The position numbers and the translations under genes are program-made. A stretch of 64,000 bases of DNA from Cycas panzhihuaensis (lineage: Eukaryota; Cycadophyta), in assembly GCA_023213395.1 (NCBI GenBank), contig CM041465.1, positions 119,791,741 through 119,855,740 on the forward strand, read 5' to 3'. The notes below the pieces were generated by a model. It was not told the DNA's origin and did no database searches. It saw only the letters and a program-made list of their open reading frames with translations. Shown here in pieces: positions 21,874 through 32,570 of the stretch (the first letter of the stretch is position 1; each line of letters opens with the position of its first letter).

Positions 21874-22974
21874 ATTTTAGGTCTCGATCTTGTTTGGAGA
21901 AGAATTTTTGTACGATTGTACAGACAGGTCCGTCGTACGGTCAAAAAAACTCCGGTCTCAAATCTTGACGAAAATTCACCCACAGGGGCGCCTCGACCTG
22001 CTCTTCACTTCTCACAAAAGGATCGAACCCTATTTTGGCCATCTTGATGCCCTAAAGTCTTCTTGAATCTGCATGGCCACCATTGAAGACTTTAGCTCAT
22101 TTCTTGTTGTACAGATATCTATACCAGGAAAACCCGATATCATCGGAAAACCCTCGACATAATCTTTCCATTAATATATAACTTGAGGGACATCTCCTTC
22201 AGATCTAAAAGATATCTGCAAAATCGTGGAAAAAACCTAACGACCCATTGGAGATTCGTCTGCCTTTTCCTCCTCACTGAGAGGTCCATTCAAAAATCTA
22301 GTTGCTGATCTGGAATCTACACATCAAGGTTATTCTTTTGACACTTCTTTTGGAGCATTTCATGAAAGTTGATTTTTTGCCTCATTCATTGAGCCATACC
22401 GCCATCTGCACGGTTGCCAATAGTAGACCTTCCACTCAAGAAAGCATTCAAAACCTTCCTTACTGAATTTTCTTGTTCTTGGTTGAATATTCTAGCCTCC
22501 TTCATTTCTTAAAAATATATATATATTAAAAAAAGGGATATATTTGTTGTGTTTGCCTCCTTTTTCCACGGGTAGATAACACAGCTTGGCAGCTACCCAT
22601 TCCCAGCGTTAGAGACCCTGTTCCGGGAGTCTATAACAACCGCGTTGGATTTGTCGTTCTTGGCTAAGCACGTTGGGAATTTGGAACCAACATGTGAAGT
22701 GAGGGGAACCGAAAGGACCCAATACTCAGACCTTAGACAAAACTCGCTCACGGATTTGAGCATCCATGTACCGAAAGGCATATAGGAGGACCCTATAGGA
22801 CCTTCAACCCATCCTAGATTAGGGAGCCCAACTGGCCGCTAAAGCCTTGTAGTGCAGTGGTTAGCGGTTAGCGCCACAGAGTTTCCTGTCTCGAATCTCT
22901 GTTGGAGGTTTATCGATAGGCCTACGAGTCCAAGTAATCCCATGTCTAGACTTGATAGAATTACTCACCTCCTC
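21874..22974 (+). other. Copia C leader with inserted GC-rich block
   Basis: The leader of about 1.1 kb is longer than those of A, B and D (about 640-740 bp). GTAC tetramers lie at 21910-21913, 21918-21921 and 21935-21938. From about 22560 to 22950 the composition becomes richer in G and C and includes a tRNA-like promoter pair, which suggests an inserted short element of about 370-390 bp. I could not define its ends. Confidence 0.6.
22850..22898 (+). promoter_or_regulatory. Pol III A-box/B-box-like pair (possible SINE head)
   Basis: tagtgcagtgg (22850-22860) fits the A-box pattern TRGYNNARYGG. gtctcgaatct (22888-22898) fits the B-box GGTTCGANTCC at about 9 of 11 positions. The 27-nt spacing is in the tRNA range. 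It has the look of a tRNA-derived SINE promoter inside the leader, but no poly(A) or T tail was identified. Confidence 0.45.
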
Positions 22975-23880
22975 ATGGCTTCCTCTTTTCGACTTTCCGA
23001 GTCCAAAAAACTCACTAGTGACAACTATGAATCATGCAAGAACAAGATGAGATCTATACTAGTGGCTCAGGGTGCTTGGGACTAGACAGAGAACATCAAA
23101 CCTGAACCTACAGACGTTGTTGAAAAGAAGGTGCACCTGGAACAAAAAGGTCTTGCACTTGCCTCCATAACTCTATCAATTGCAGACTCCATCCTACCTC
23201 ACATAGCTAGTGCCACCACTCCTCACGAGGCCCGGACCACATTGAAGACATTGTATGCCTAGAAAAACACTGCTCGTGTCATGGCTCTTAAAAAACAAAT
23301 GGCTACCCTAAGGATGTCTGAATCAGAAGACTTCACCTCCTTTCTTAGACAATTCAAACTACTTCATGAGAACCTGGTGTCAGTTGGAATGAATTATTCA
23401 GATGGTGACCCCATTGGTCTTATTACACACAAACTTCCTGCCCAATTCTGAAACTTTGTCACATCTTACAAGTTGATGGCAGAAATTGCACAGCCCTCCT
23501 TCACTACTGTTTGTGATCAACTTCTACATCATGAGCAGACTAAAACCAACCTCGAAAATGAATTAGAGAATGCATTCTCATCTAAAGTGAGTATTCGAGG
23601 TAGGGGCAACACCAACAGAGGAAATTTTCGTGGATCAGACCAAGGGAAAAGATGACCCACAAGCTATATCCCTAGTAGAGGACGATCTTCTCCTCGCTCT
23701 ACCCCCATGCAATACTCAGGAGGATGATTTGGTCATCAAATCATCTGCTATTATTGTGGGAAAGTTGGTCATTACACCATCGACTGCCATCACCGTAAAG
23801 CTAATATAGAAAGGGGGATCATAGCTTCAGGTACCCACTTAGGACAACCTGACAGAAAGGAGTCAATTGAAGAAGAGGAA
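22975..23880 (+). pseudogene. Copia C gag
   Basis: The start ATG is at 22975-22977 (MASSFRLSESKKLTSDNYES), matching the N-terminal pattern of related copias. A TAG at 23083-23085 replaces a Trp codon (GAWD-stop-TEN). The capsid region continues in frame pieces to 23655 (MSESEDFTSFLRQF, LHHEQTKTNLENELENAFSS), followed by an Arg/Gly-rich part. One CCHC knuckle, CYYCGKVGHYTIDC, is intact at 23746-23787. An acidic EEEEE run precedes protease. Confidence 0.85.
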
Positions 23881-25560
23881 GAAGAGACCGTGTTCATAAC
23901 AGATCTTTCCTCAACAGTAAGGAACAAAAGTCATGACGATTGGTTTATAGACTCAGGAGCTTCTAAACACATGATCCACAAGCGAACTTGGTTTAGTAGC
24001 ATAAGTCCTTCTCAAAATTGCGGTTCAGTCGAACTTGGGGACGACACCACTCATCCAATACAAGGACATGGAACAATTCCTATTACCATGCAAGATGGAA
24101 ACACTAAAAAAGTTGGTCGTGTGCTCTATGTACCAGAGATGACAAAAAACCTGTTATCTGTATCTCAGCTGACGGACAACAAGCTCCAAGTCCTATTTGA
24201 TGGTGATGGATGTGTCATTTTTGATAAATACAAAGGGAACAAAGTAATCGGTGAGGGCATCAAAACCAATGGACTGTACAAATTTCTTGCCACACCAATT
24301 CACTCTGCCCTTCATGTAACTGAAAATGTTGATAATGGAAAACTTTGACATTTGCACTATGGTTGTTTGTCTTATGATGCTTTATCCTTATTAAGCAAAC
24401 ATGATATGGTGCATGGTCTCCCGTGGATAAAAAACATCTAGCTCTATTTCTAACACATGCATGATGGGTAAACAACATAAACTACAATTTTCTGCCAGCA
24501 CTACCAGAGCACATTGCAAATTGCAGCTAATTCTTAGAGATCTTTATGGTCCATTCACTCCCCCATCTATGCAAGGGGCGCGTTATTATTTGACCTTCAT
24601 AGATGATTGCACCAAAAAGATCTGAATCTATTTTCTCAAACTAAAATCTAATGTATTTGACACCTTTCTTAACTTCAAAGCCACAGTTGAAAAGGAAAGT
24701 AAATGTAGCATCAAATGCTTTAGGACCGATAATGGTGGAGAATTCGCATTCAATGAATTCGCATAATACTGCAAGAAAAATGATATATAAAGGCAATTTG
24801 CAACCCCCTACACTCTGCAATCCAATGGAGTGGCTGAGAGGAAAAATAAGATGATAATAGAGATGACTCATTCCCTATTGAAACAAAAAAAGGTAAGCGA
24901 CAAATATTGCCCTGAAGCAGCCAATACACTCGTATACCTTCTCAATAGAAGTCCAACTAAAGCACTAGAGAACATAACTCCTGAAGAAGCATGGTCGGGA
25001 TAGAAACCAAATGTCTCACACCTTTGAGTCTTTGGATCAACTGTCTACAGGCATATCCTTGCTGAAAAGAGAAGGAAATTAGATGATAAAAGCAGAAGAT
25101 GTATTCTTGTGGGATACAGTGAGGTATCTAAAGCATATCGATGTCTAGATCCCCTAACCAACAAGATCTATCCTAGTAGGGATGTGCACTTTGATGAATC
25201 ATCTGATGAAGGCCAAGTTGATGGGACAACTGTCCCTACTCAATCAAATGACATCATCATACGAAGTTGGACTCAATCTTGCTTCGAGGTACACCAAGAT
25301 GAACAACAAGGAACAAAAAATACACCTCCACCAGCCATCACTACAAGTGTCTCTGATGAAGATACAAATCCATGATCCCATTCATCTAAACAGAACGAGG
25401 TTGTCAACAACTCAATTCAATCTCAAAACCCCTCACAGAAGAAAGTGCCAAAATGGTATCTGAAATAGTGGAGGAATCTGGAGTAAATCCAGATCTCATT
25501 CAAGAAGGGAAAAGAACCAAAAGTCAAACACATCACAGACTCTCTGCTCAACATGATATT
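23881..25560 (+). pseudogene. Copia C protease, integrase and linker
   Basis: Protease is well kept at 23890-24348, with WFIDSGASKHMI (Asp codon 23950-23952) and VPEMTKNLLSVSQL. The pre-integrase Trp is TGA at 24346-24348. The core follows with KCFRTDNGGEFAFNEF-like residues at about 24705-24770 and QSNGVAERKN-like residues near 24820-24850. Then comes PEEAWSG with CAG changed to TAG near 25000. The C-terminal part at 25109-25375 has SKAYRCLDPLTNKIYPSRDV. Several stops separate these pieces. Confidence 0.8.
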
Positions 25561-25589
25561 TCATATCAGCAAGCCCAAAAATGATCTTT

Positions 25590-27087
25590 GCTGGAAATAA
25601 GCAATGAATGAAGAAATGGAATCAATCTATAGTAATAGAACCTGGGATCTCACTACTCCTCCTCAAGGAAAACCCATCATTAGATGTAGATGATTGCATA
25701 AAATCAAAGAGAAATCTGATGGCTCAATTGAGAAATACAAGGCTCGACTTGTTGCAAAGGGCTACTCTCAAACTCAAGGAATAGATTATGAAGAAACATT
25801 TGCTTCTGTAGGTAAAATGACAACTCTTAAGATAGTGATTGCCTTAGCTGAACAAAATATTGGCCAGTGTATCAAATGGATGTCAAGGGAGCCTTTCTCA
25901 ACGGAGACCGTCATGAGAAAGAATACATGGAACAACCACCAGGATATGTTATGCAAGGACAAGAGCATCTTGTCTGCAAACTCAATAAAGCTCTTTATGG
26001 ACTAAAACAGGCTCCCAGGGCATGGTATGCAAAGATGGACTCCTACCTGCAAAGCCTTGGAATGAAGCGATTAGAAGCTAACTCTGATCTTTACATTCAC
26101 ATTGACAAGAATGACAAGGTCACCATTCTTGTACTGTATGTAGATGATCTGATACTCACTGGGAGTAACACCAACTAGATCAACTTGTTACAACTTCAAT
26201 TGTCCAAAACCTTCAAAATGACAGACCTAGGAGAAATCCACTAGTACCTGGGAATAGAAATTCATAAGCTGAAGGGTGGAATTTTCATACATCAAAGTAA
26301 GTATACAACACAGATATTGAAAGACTTTAGTATGACGGACTACAAACCATCTTTCACACCCATGTGCTCTAGAACCAAACTTACTGCTAATCTAGATGGG
26401 GAGCCAGTAAATGAAACTCATTACAGGAAACTAGTCAGAAATCTCATATATCTGACCTCAACCAGACTAGACATTGCATTCGCAGTAGGACTAATCTCAA
26501 GGTACATGTCTGCCCCAAAGGTATCACATTGGAAAGCAGCCAAGCATATTCTTCGTTACCTGCAAGGAACAAAGACATATGGTATTTACTACAGTAATCA
26601 AGGATCAAATCGATTAATCGGGTATACAGACTCAGACTGGGCAGCAGGCATTGACAGTCGAAAATCCACCTCTGGATACTGTTTCGACCTAGGAAACGAT
26701 ATTGTATCTTGGAGAACCAAGAAACAGTCCATTATATCATTATCTACATCCGAAGTAGAATACCAGGCAACAATTTAATCCTCCTGTGAGGCCATCTGGC
26801 CAAGACATCTTTTGGATGAACTACGGTTTTCTCAAAATGCTACAACCATAATCAACTATGACAATCAGAGCACTATTCAAATGGTGAAGAATCCAATTTT
26901 TCATGCCCGAACGACACATATTGAAGTTCATCATCACTTCATCTGAGAGAAAGTAGATATAGGGGAAGTCAAATTATCCTATTTTCCAAGTTCAGAGCAA
27001 TTAGCTGACATCTTCACAAAACCTCTTCCCAAGGAGAAATTCATGTACCTCAGAGATAAGATCGGCATAAACGAAAAACGATATGAC
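25590..27087 (+). pseudogene. Copia C reverse transcriptase and RNase H
   Basis: RT is visible at 25694-26178: KYKARLVAKGYSQTQGIDYE, VKGAFLNG, LVCKLNKALYGLKQAPRAWY and the catalytic VLYVDDLILTG. The frame changes once inside (about 25900). RNase H at 26317-26778 has PMCSRTKLTANL, YRKLVRNLIYLTSTR, RYLQGTKTYG, TDSDWAAGIDSRKSTSGYC and SLSTSEVEYQA. The tail to 27087 (HHHFI, ADIFTKPLP) is interrupted by stops. This is the best preserved pol of the older elements. Confidence 0.87.
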
Positions 27088-27116
27088 ATTAAGAGGGGAT
27101 GTTAGAATATAATGTC
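27085..27116 (+). promoter_or_regulatory. Inverted repeat around polypurine tract and 3' LTR edge (C)
   Basis: gacatta (27085-27091) and taatgtc (27110-27116) are a perfect 7-bp inverted pair on either side of the polypurine tract (27089-27099) and LTR start (27100). It is shorter than in A, B, D and F. Confidence 0.5.
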
Positions 27117-27338
27117 TAATCCTTTGTATATTAATGTATTATATCTAACTATCACCTTGTCATGGTTAATGTCAAGTGATGTAAACATAAATGTAACATT
27201 CTATGTTAGTCAGGCTAAAACCCTAATGGCTTATTAGACTCCTCATGTATAAATATGTAATCTATCTCTCATAATGGTTAGGAGAGTTCATTATTCTTCT
27301 TCATCAAGCTTTGATGCTTCTAGCCTTCCTAACCTACA
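27100..27338 (+). repeat. Copia C 3' LTR
   Basis: It is 239 bp, the partner of 21621-21860, ending CTACA and followed by the cccat duplication. Confidence 0.95.
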
Positions 27339-27343
27339 CCCAT

Positions 27344-27650
27344 CACGAAACACTTATGTCAACAATATTGGAATCTATTTGATATTGCTAATGGTGGTCC
27401 TTAGGAACTCCATCCAAAGTTAATTCCTAACCCATGGCTGAGGTCTTTTCCTATAATTGTTGGCCAAGCAACGTCAAAAGAATCACTCTTGGAAAATCAT
27501 TAGGATTTCCCTATGAACTTATCACATACACTATCAAGGTGTCATCATGTAGCATACATCACCGCTACTTTCCAAGAGATCACCCATCAATGATTGATCC
27601 CATGACAATCATAGTTAACTATGGGGTTCCATCTTGAAGTACTCTGAACT
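27344..27650. other. Unassigned 307-bp stretch between copia C and copia E
   Basis: It is the continuation of the sequence that copia C interrupted at 21620. A plus-strand open frame of 67 codons (27434-27637) has no family resemblance. No RPB5 N-terminal exon is recognisable. Confidence 0.4.
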
Positions 27651-27822
27651 TGTTAGACTTAGCATTTATTCACTTACATTGTATGGTGCTATCTGCTAAC
27701 TATTGCAACCTTGCATTGTACATCGTAGCTTAAGTCAAGAGTCATGAACCCATCCTCCTTTGTGTGCATGTCAGACACTTCTCATAGATGCATATGGGAT
27801 GTGTGCATGTTGGACACTTGTC

Positions 27823-28658
27823 TGTTAAAGTTCGCGGAGCCCTCTCCCCATCTCACCCTGGGGCTTTTGGGTGTATGGTAAGCCGTAGTGGTATCAGAGC
27901 CTTGGTCACGGGTCGACTCCCGGGGTCGCCCGACGTATCGGCTAATCCGTGCGCTCGGATGCAAACAGTGGGTCTTAGTCCCACGCCGTTGTGGAGCGGT
28001 CTCCGTGACGGGGCCTGTTAAAGTTCGCGGAGCCCTCTCCCCATCTCACCCTGGGGCTTTTGGGTGTATGGTAAGCCGTAGTGGTATCAGAGCCTTGGTC
28101 ACGGGTCGACTCCCGGGGTCGCAGAGCGTATCGGCTAATTCGTGCGCTCGGATGCAAACAGTGGGTCTTAGTCCCACGCCGTCGTGGAGCGGTCTCCGTG
28201 ACGGAGCCTGTTAAAGTTCGCGGAGCCCTCTCCCCAAATCACCCTAGGGCTTTTGGGTGTATGGTAAGCCATAGTGGTATCAGAGCCTTGGTCACGGGTC
28301 GACTCCCGGGGTCGCCCGACGTATCGGCTAATCCGTGCGCTCGGATGCAAACAGTGGGTCTTAGTCCCACGCCGTCGTGGAGCGGTCTCCGTGACGGGGC
28401 CTGTTAAAGTTCGCGGAGCCCTCTCCCCATCTCACCCTGGGGCTTTTGGGTGTATGGTAAGCCGTAGTGGTATCAGAGCCTTGGTCACGGGTCGACTCCT
28501 GGGGTCGCCCGACGTATCGGCTAATCCGTGCACTCGGATGCAAACAGTGGGTCTTAGTCCCACGCCGTCGTGGAGCGGTCTCGTGTGGGGGCTGTTAAAG
28601 TTCGCGGAGCCCTCTCCCCATCTCACCCTGGGGCTTTTGGGTGTATGGTAAACCGTAG
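27823..28658 (+). repeat. TRIM direct tandem array, five LTRs and four internal segments
   Basis: The period is 193, 193, 193 and 191 bp. LTR units are at 27823-27888, 28016-28081, 28209-28274, 28402-28467 and 28593-28658. Internal segments start with PBS TGGTATCAGAGCC at 27889, 28082, 28275 and 28468 and end in a G-rich tract (GACGGGG or GTGGGGG) just before the next TGTTAAAG. Units differ at only a few bases, so the array formed recently or was homogenised. Open frames through it are by-products of the repeat. A B-box-like gggtcgactcc (27910-27920 and its copies) is also present. Confidence 0.85.
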
Positions 28659-28907
28659 CGCTTTACCGTCACACCAAAAGACCGGCCTATTAGTGGAGAG
28701 GACGCCGTGCCCTTTTAACATCCCCCCGCGCGGTGACACACCCACCAGTCCTGCCGCACTGCCACGGTAAACCCCACCTCTAGGAATTAGTCCTACGTTG
28801 GGGCGGACGGGAATGGACCCGACGACGGGGGCTAGCCTCGAGAAACGCTTTACTGTCACACCAAAAGACCGGCCTATTAGTGGAGAGGACGCCGCGCCCT
28901 TTTAACA
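28659..28907 (-). repeat. Inverted TRIM copy
   Basis: In minus orientation it has a 62-bp LTR (28846-28907) beginning TGTTAAAAGGGC, an internal segment of 125 bp, a strong polypurine end (GCGCGGGGGGA, from 28721-28731) and a second 62-bp LTR (28659-28720). The two LTRs differ at about two bases. They align with the 66-bp LTRs of the direct array (shared TGTTAAA, CCTCTCC, CTTTTGG, GGTAA) but belong to a diverged subfamily. The segment after the 5' LTR is only weakly like the Met PBS. Confidence 0.75.
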
Positions 28908-29094
28908 TTGTCATCCATGCAAGAGCTCATTTAACCTATTTAAACATGTTATGCACCTCATTGTAAATTAATTAGAGATTTTAGAAAAACAAGATTATCT
29001 TTGTGAGTAGATGAATGTTGCTCTCCATATTTCATGTGTTTTCTCATTGTGTGAATGCTTCTCCATGATTTTGTGTTGAATTATTCCTAACATT

Positions 29095-29107
29095 TGGTAT
29101 TAAAGCC
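29095..29107 (+). other. Copia E primer-binding site (mutated)
   Basis: tggtattaaagcc, two transitions away from TGGTATCAGAGCC, two bases after the LTR end. Confidence 0.65.
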
Positions 29108-30543
29108 TGCTTACTTCTAATGTTTTTCTTGTTTTTTTGTTCCATGCATTCCCTTAGTGAGAACTTTCATGAACCAAAGGCCATCCATTGTGTGCTCCAA
29201 TGGTGTTGCAAGTGATCCAGTGCTAGAGCAATGTGTGGTCCACAAACGAAAGAAAAGATCATGAAGTAAGTGTAGGCTCGTAAAAGGGAATCCACGAAGT
29301 AGCAGGCCACTCATGCTAGTGCATCTCACAAAATCAGTGTAGGTTCGTGCTAGGGCAACACTCATCTAATAGAGATTGCAACCAACTCTAGGCAACACTA
29401 CTAAGAGATCTAAACTCTCAATACTACTGAATTCAGATGCCTCGTCCAATTGAGAGGGCATTTAACATTAGTAGAAGGGAATGGCCCACAAAGGATGTTT
29501 GTCTCTTGTAGAGAAGAGAAATGTAGAATGACAGTCAGAGAAGTGCCTGTAGGGACCCACGTAGTAGGGCATTTGTTAAACGAAGAGGGAAAGGATCCCA
29601 TAAAGGGACGCTACTATGGAAGCAATCAAAGGGAAGCGTCGATTCAATTTGACCCTGTTTGATTTGAAAATACGAATTGCAAACAAACAGACACGTAGAC
29701 ACAAAGCTAAATTTTCAAAAAAATTTCCAAAAATCTAATATTTTACTAAAGTTTGAATTAATTAATTTTTTTGTATAATATTTTGGAATCTAGAAGTCAA
29801 GCCCATGAGTTGTTTGCATATATTCACATGGTGAGAATGGGCTATAAGTCCATTTCTAACCCTAAATCCCATTTTTTTAATTTTCGAAAATGATTTTCAA
29901 TAGTAATTGTTATTTTTTCTATGTTGGAAGTGCTCACATGATTCTTTGGCACTCTAAAGTGACCCAAGAAAAACAACATGCATATATTAATAAAATCAAT
30001 TATTTTGTGGTGTGCTTGGGCTATTTAATGCCCATTTGGTGTTCATGTGATCTTGTTAAGTAATTTCAAGCATTTTTTTCTATTTCCTACAAATAGACCA
30101 TTGTTGTTCTTTTTGGTTTTTCTTTTCTCATCAAAAAGCTAAGGTATGGAACATATCAAATGCACAACATTAAAAATCATTAATTTAATGCTTTTGGAAA
30201 CTTAGTTGGGAAAAGAAGGTATCATCAGAGCTAAGAGCTCTAAGGAAAGCATGTCATTGACAGATCAACCTTGCCCTTTAAGATTTCCATCTTAAAAACA
30301 CCAATTTAGTTGGGGAAAACAAGGCATTATTAAACCTTAAACCTTCAGGGAAAACACGATATGCCTTGTAGATTAGCTTTGCCCTCCAATTTGTGTGTTA
30401 AACAAATGTTAACAAAAAATGACCAACATCCTAAATGCAATCATGAAAACATTGGATTTAAGAGCTATGCTATGTGAAAACACCAAAAAAAAAATAATCT
30501 AATCATCATAAATGACCTACAAAGTTATGTCCACAACTCTACT
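29108..30543 (+). other. Copia E leader
   Basis: About 1.4 kb without a convincing gene. Open frames at 29117-29662 have no family match. It probably contains the mutated start of gag toward its end. Confidence 0.5.
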
Positions 30544-30865
30544 ATGAGAGATTCAATTGATATTGATGCACAAGTACAATTTGATTTAAAAAGAAGAATT
30601 GCATTAGCATTCCTTAATGCCATGGTGAATGGAAATATTGTTGAAAACATTCAAGATGCAACACCGCCTATAAAAGCTCAGGATGCCATCATGAACATAA
30701 GGATGACACAAGGGTTTTTTTTACTACAACATCATTTACAAAGCCTAAAGCTCACTAAGTCCATGACAACACACATGCAAAATATAAGAGACATTAAGAA
30801 CAAGCTCTCTACAATAGGTGAATTTGTACCGTACCTGCTAAAGACCTTGTCACTACCACTTTAAA
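30544..30865 (+). pseudogene. Copia E gag, first part
   Basis: A 106-codon open stretch aligns with the gag of element F: RIALAFLNAMVNGNIVENIQ corresponds to EIALAFIRMVVDINVDQNIS in F, followed by the pattern L-x-S-x-K-L-x-K-S-M-T. It stops where copia D inserts (aagtc duplication at 30866-30870) and continues at 36105. Confidence 0.7.
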
Positions 30866-30870
30866 AAGTC

Positions 30871-31074
30871 TGTTATGATTCTAAGACACAGGTGAACAGA
30901 AACTAAATGCTTTGATGCTTATTGATGACCATAAATGGAAATTTATACAAGTTGGAGTTGTAACCCCTTTGGAACTAAATGTAACTGCTACATGTCTGAC
31001 TGACACGTGTCTATGTGGTGAGTGTCTTATGTTACATACAAAGTGGGTCTCTAGATAAAACATTATATCCAACA
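30871..31074 (-). repeat. Copia D 3' LTR
   Basis: It is 204 bp, the partner of 35896-36099, with TG...CA tips. Confidence 0.95.
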
Positions 31075-31095
31075 CCCTCTCTTAATGTTTTATCT
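31053..31095 (-). promoter_or_regulatory. Inverted repeat spanning polypurine tract and 3' LTR edge (D)
   Basis: agataaaacatt (31053-31064) and aatgttttatct (31084-31095) form a perfect 12-bp stem with a 19-nt loop that contains the polypurine tract (31075-31083) and the LTR edge. The pol stop codon (31090-31092) lies in the outer arm. Confidence 0.75.
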
Positions 31096-32570
31096 GGTTA
31101 ATCCTATTTTGTTTCTGAGAATTTGAAATTTGTCTTTACCTAAAGGCTTAGTCAGAATGTCAGCCACTTGATCTGAAGTTGGACAGTACACAAGATTGAT
31201 TTCCTTACTTTGAATCTTTTCTCGGATAAAGTGTTGATGCACCTCGATGTGTTTTGTTCTAGCATGTAGTACTGGGTTCTTTGCAATCTTGATTGCACTT
31301 TGATTGTCACAATGAAGTGTGGTGGCTTCTTGTTAAGACAAATTTAGGTCCTGAAGAAGTTGCCTCAACCATCTTTACGTGGTGGCACTAACGGTGACTT
31401 GTATTCATACGTGGATGATAGGGCCACGGTGGCTTGTTCTTCTTCGCTCCAAGAGATAGGAGTTGATCCAAGGAAGAAGCAGTGTCCGCTGGTGGATTTT
31501 CTTTTTTCTTTGTTGCCTGCCCAATCTGAGTCACAGAATCCAATTAATTGTGTTGTATTCTCTTTTGGATATGTCGGCTTTAGTTCTGTCGTTCCCTTCA
31601 GATACCTTAGTATCTTTTTTGTTGCTTGCCAATGTCTCTGTCTTGGTTCATGCATGTATCTAGATATTAACCCCACAGAATAAGCAATGTCTGGTCTAGT
31701 TGCTGTCAGATAGATGAAACTCCCAACAAGTTGCCTGTACAAGGTGGCATCGATGAGAGGCTCTTCTTCGTCTGGTATCATGTTGCAATTAACTTCCATG
31801 GGTGTGTTGCATGGATTGCACTCCTCCATTCTGAACTTTGCTAACACATCTTTGATGTATTTGGTCTGACACAAGGTAAATACGGCGTCCTGTTGTTCCA
31901 CTTAGATCCCTAGATAATAGTTGAGGAGACCAAGATCGGTCATTTCAAACTTCCTCTCCAATTGATGTTTTATGTCACTTACAGATTCAACACCATCACT
32001 TGTAAGTATAATATCATCAACATATACAACCAGAATTGTGACAGCTCTATTCCTACCTTTTACATATAAGCTTGAGTCTGAGCTGCACCTATTGAACCCA
32101 TTTTCACATAGGTATTCATCAAGTTTGGCATACCAGGCACGAGGAGCTTACTTTAGACCATACAGAGCTTTCTTTAATTTAAAGACCAAGTGTTCCTGAC
32201 CCTGTTTGACGTATCCTTCAGGCTAGGCCATATAGACTTCTTCCTTGATCTCTCCATTTAGAAATGCACTTTTGACATCTAATTGGTACACATTCCAAAT
32301 TTTTTGAGCTGCTAGGGCAATTACTGTTCTCACAGTGCTGAGTTTCGCTACTAGTGAGAAGGTTTCATCATAGTCCACCCCAGTTGTTTGGGTGTATCCC
32401 TTAGCAACCAACCTGGGCTTATACTTTTCCAATTTTCCATTTGCTCCTTCCTTTATTTTGAAGATCCATTTGCAATTTACCACTGATTTATTTGGTGGTA
32501 GTTCTACTAAATCCCAGGTTTGGTTCTTGATGATAGAGTCTAATCCGAAATTCATGGCATTTCTCCAAGC
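31090..32570 (-). pseudogene. Copia D reverse transcriptase and RNase H
   Basis: The RT N-terminus is open at 32223-32555 (NQTWDLVELPPNKSVVNCKW, RLVAKGYTQTTGVDYDETF, VKSAFLNGEIKEEVYMA) and stops at a CAG-to-TAG change. The catalytic VVYVDD lies in the following segment near 32015-32030. RNase H is open at 31365-31901 with [49 protein letters not shown] and the TVALSS box. The last helix (31090-31360) is readable but out of frame. Confidence 0.87.

Larger units (their letters stand above)
21621..27338 (+). mobile_element. Ty1/copia element C, full length
   Basis: Plus strand, about 5718 bp, with LTRs of 240 and 239 bp that begin TGTTAGAATATAATG. The PBS is a perfect 13-nt match, the polypurine tract is TTAAGAGGGGA and the target duplication is cccat (21616-21620 and 27339-27343). 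The LTRs differ at about 18 positions by eye, the most divergent of the complete pairs, so it is an older insertion. The leader is unusually long and holds a foreign tRNA-like block. Gag and pol contain many stops, several of them Trp or Gln codons changed by one transition. Confidence 0.95.
27823..28907. mobile_element. TRIM-type composite: direct tandem array joined tail-to-tail to an inverted TRIM
   Basis: A GC-rich 1085-bp block in AT-rich surroundings, flanked by a single 5-bp duplication ttgtc (27818-27822 and 28908-28912), with tips TGTTAAA and TTTAACA. The first part is a head-to-tail array of five 66-bp LTR-like units (starts 27823, 28016, 28209, 28402, 28593) separated by four internal segments of 125-127 bp. 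Each internal segment begins TGGTATCAGAGCC, a perfect initiator-Met PBS. The second part (28659-28907) is a diverged copy in opposite orientation. No coding capacity is evident. LTR-PBS-PPT organisation with internal regions this short defines TRIMs (terminal-repeat retrotransposons in miniature). A foldback DNA element is the less likely alternative. Confidence 0.75.
27651..29092 (+). repeat. Copia E 5' LTR, interrupted by the TRIM composite
   Basis: It begins TGTTAGACTT and ends TTCCTAACA, so the tips TGTTAG and CTAACA are inverted repeats. Removing the TRIM composite and one copy of its ttgtc duplication leaves an LTR of about 352 bp. It ends directly before a mutated initiator-Met PBS. 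Its interior shares the gacacttgtc and catgcaag motifs with the F, J and M LTRs. The start is inferred from the tip sequence only, since the 3' LTR is gone. Confidence 0.6.

Noticed and set aside
27881-27920. tRNA or Pol III gene array (A-box and B-box-like sequences in each 193-bp unit)
   Set aside because: The A-box match is imperfect and spacing is only 18 nt. TGGTATCAGAGCC sits exactly at an LTR edge, and a G-rich tract precedes each TGTTAAA, so a PBS/PPT reading explains more. Internal Pol III activity is not excluded.
27823-28720. CRISPR-like array
   Set aside because: Repeats and spacers are both conserved, periods are 191-193 bp and the sequence is plant nuclear DNA.
27788-28859. Long GC-rich open frames on both strands (108-125 codons) that look like repeated proteins
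   Set aside because: They are the same 193-bp TRIM unit read several times. Codon pattern and both-strand openness come from base composition, and the unit carries a PBS and LTRs, not a gene.
29117-29662. Short open frames on both strands in the E leader
   Set aside because: No family resemblance, no introns or start context, and their position between PBS and gag favours untranslated leader.
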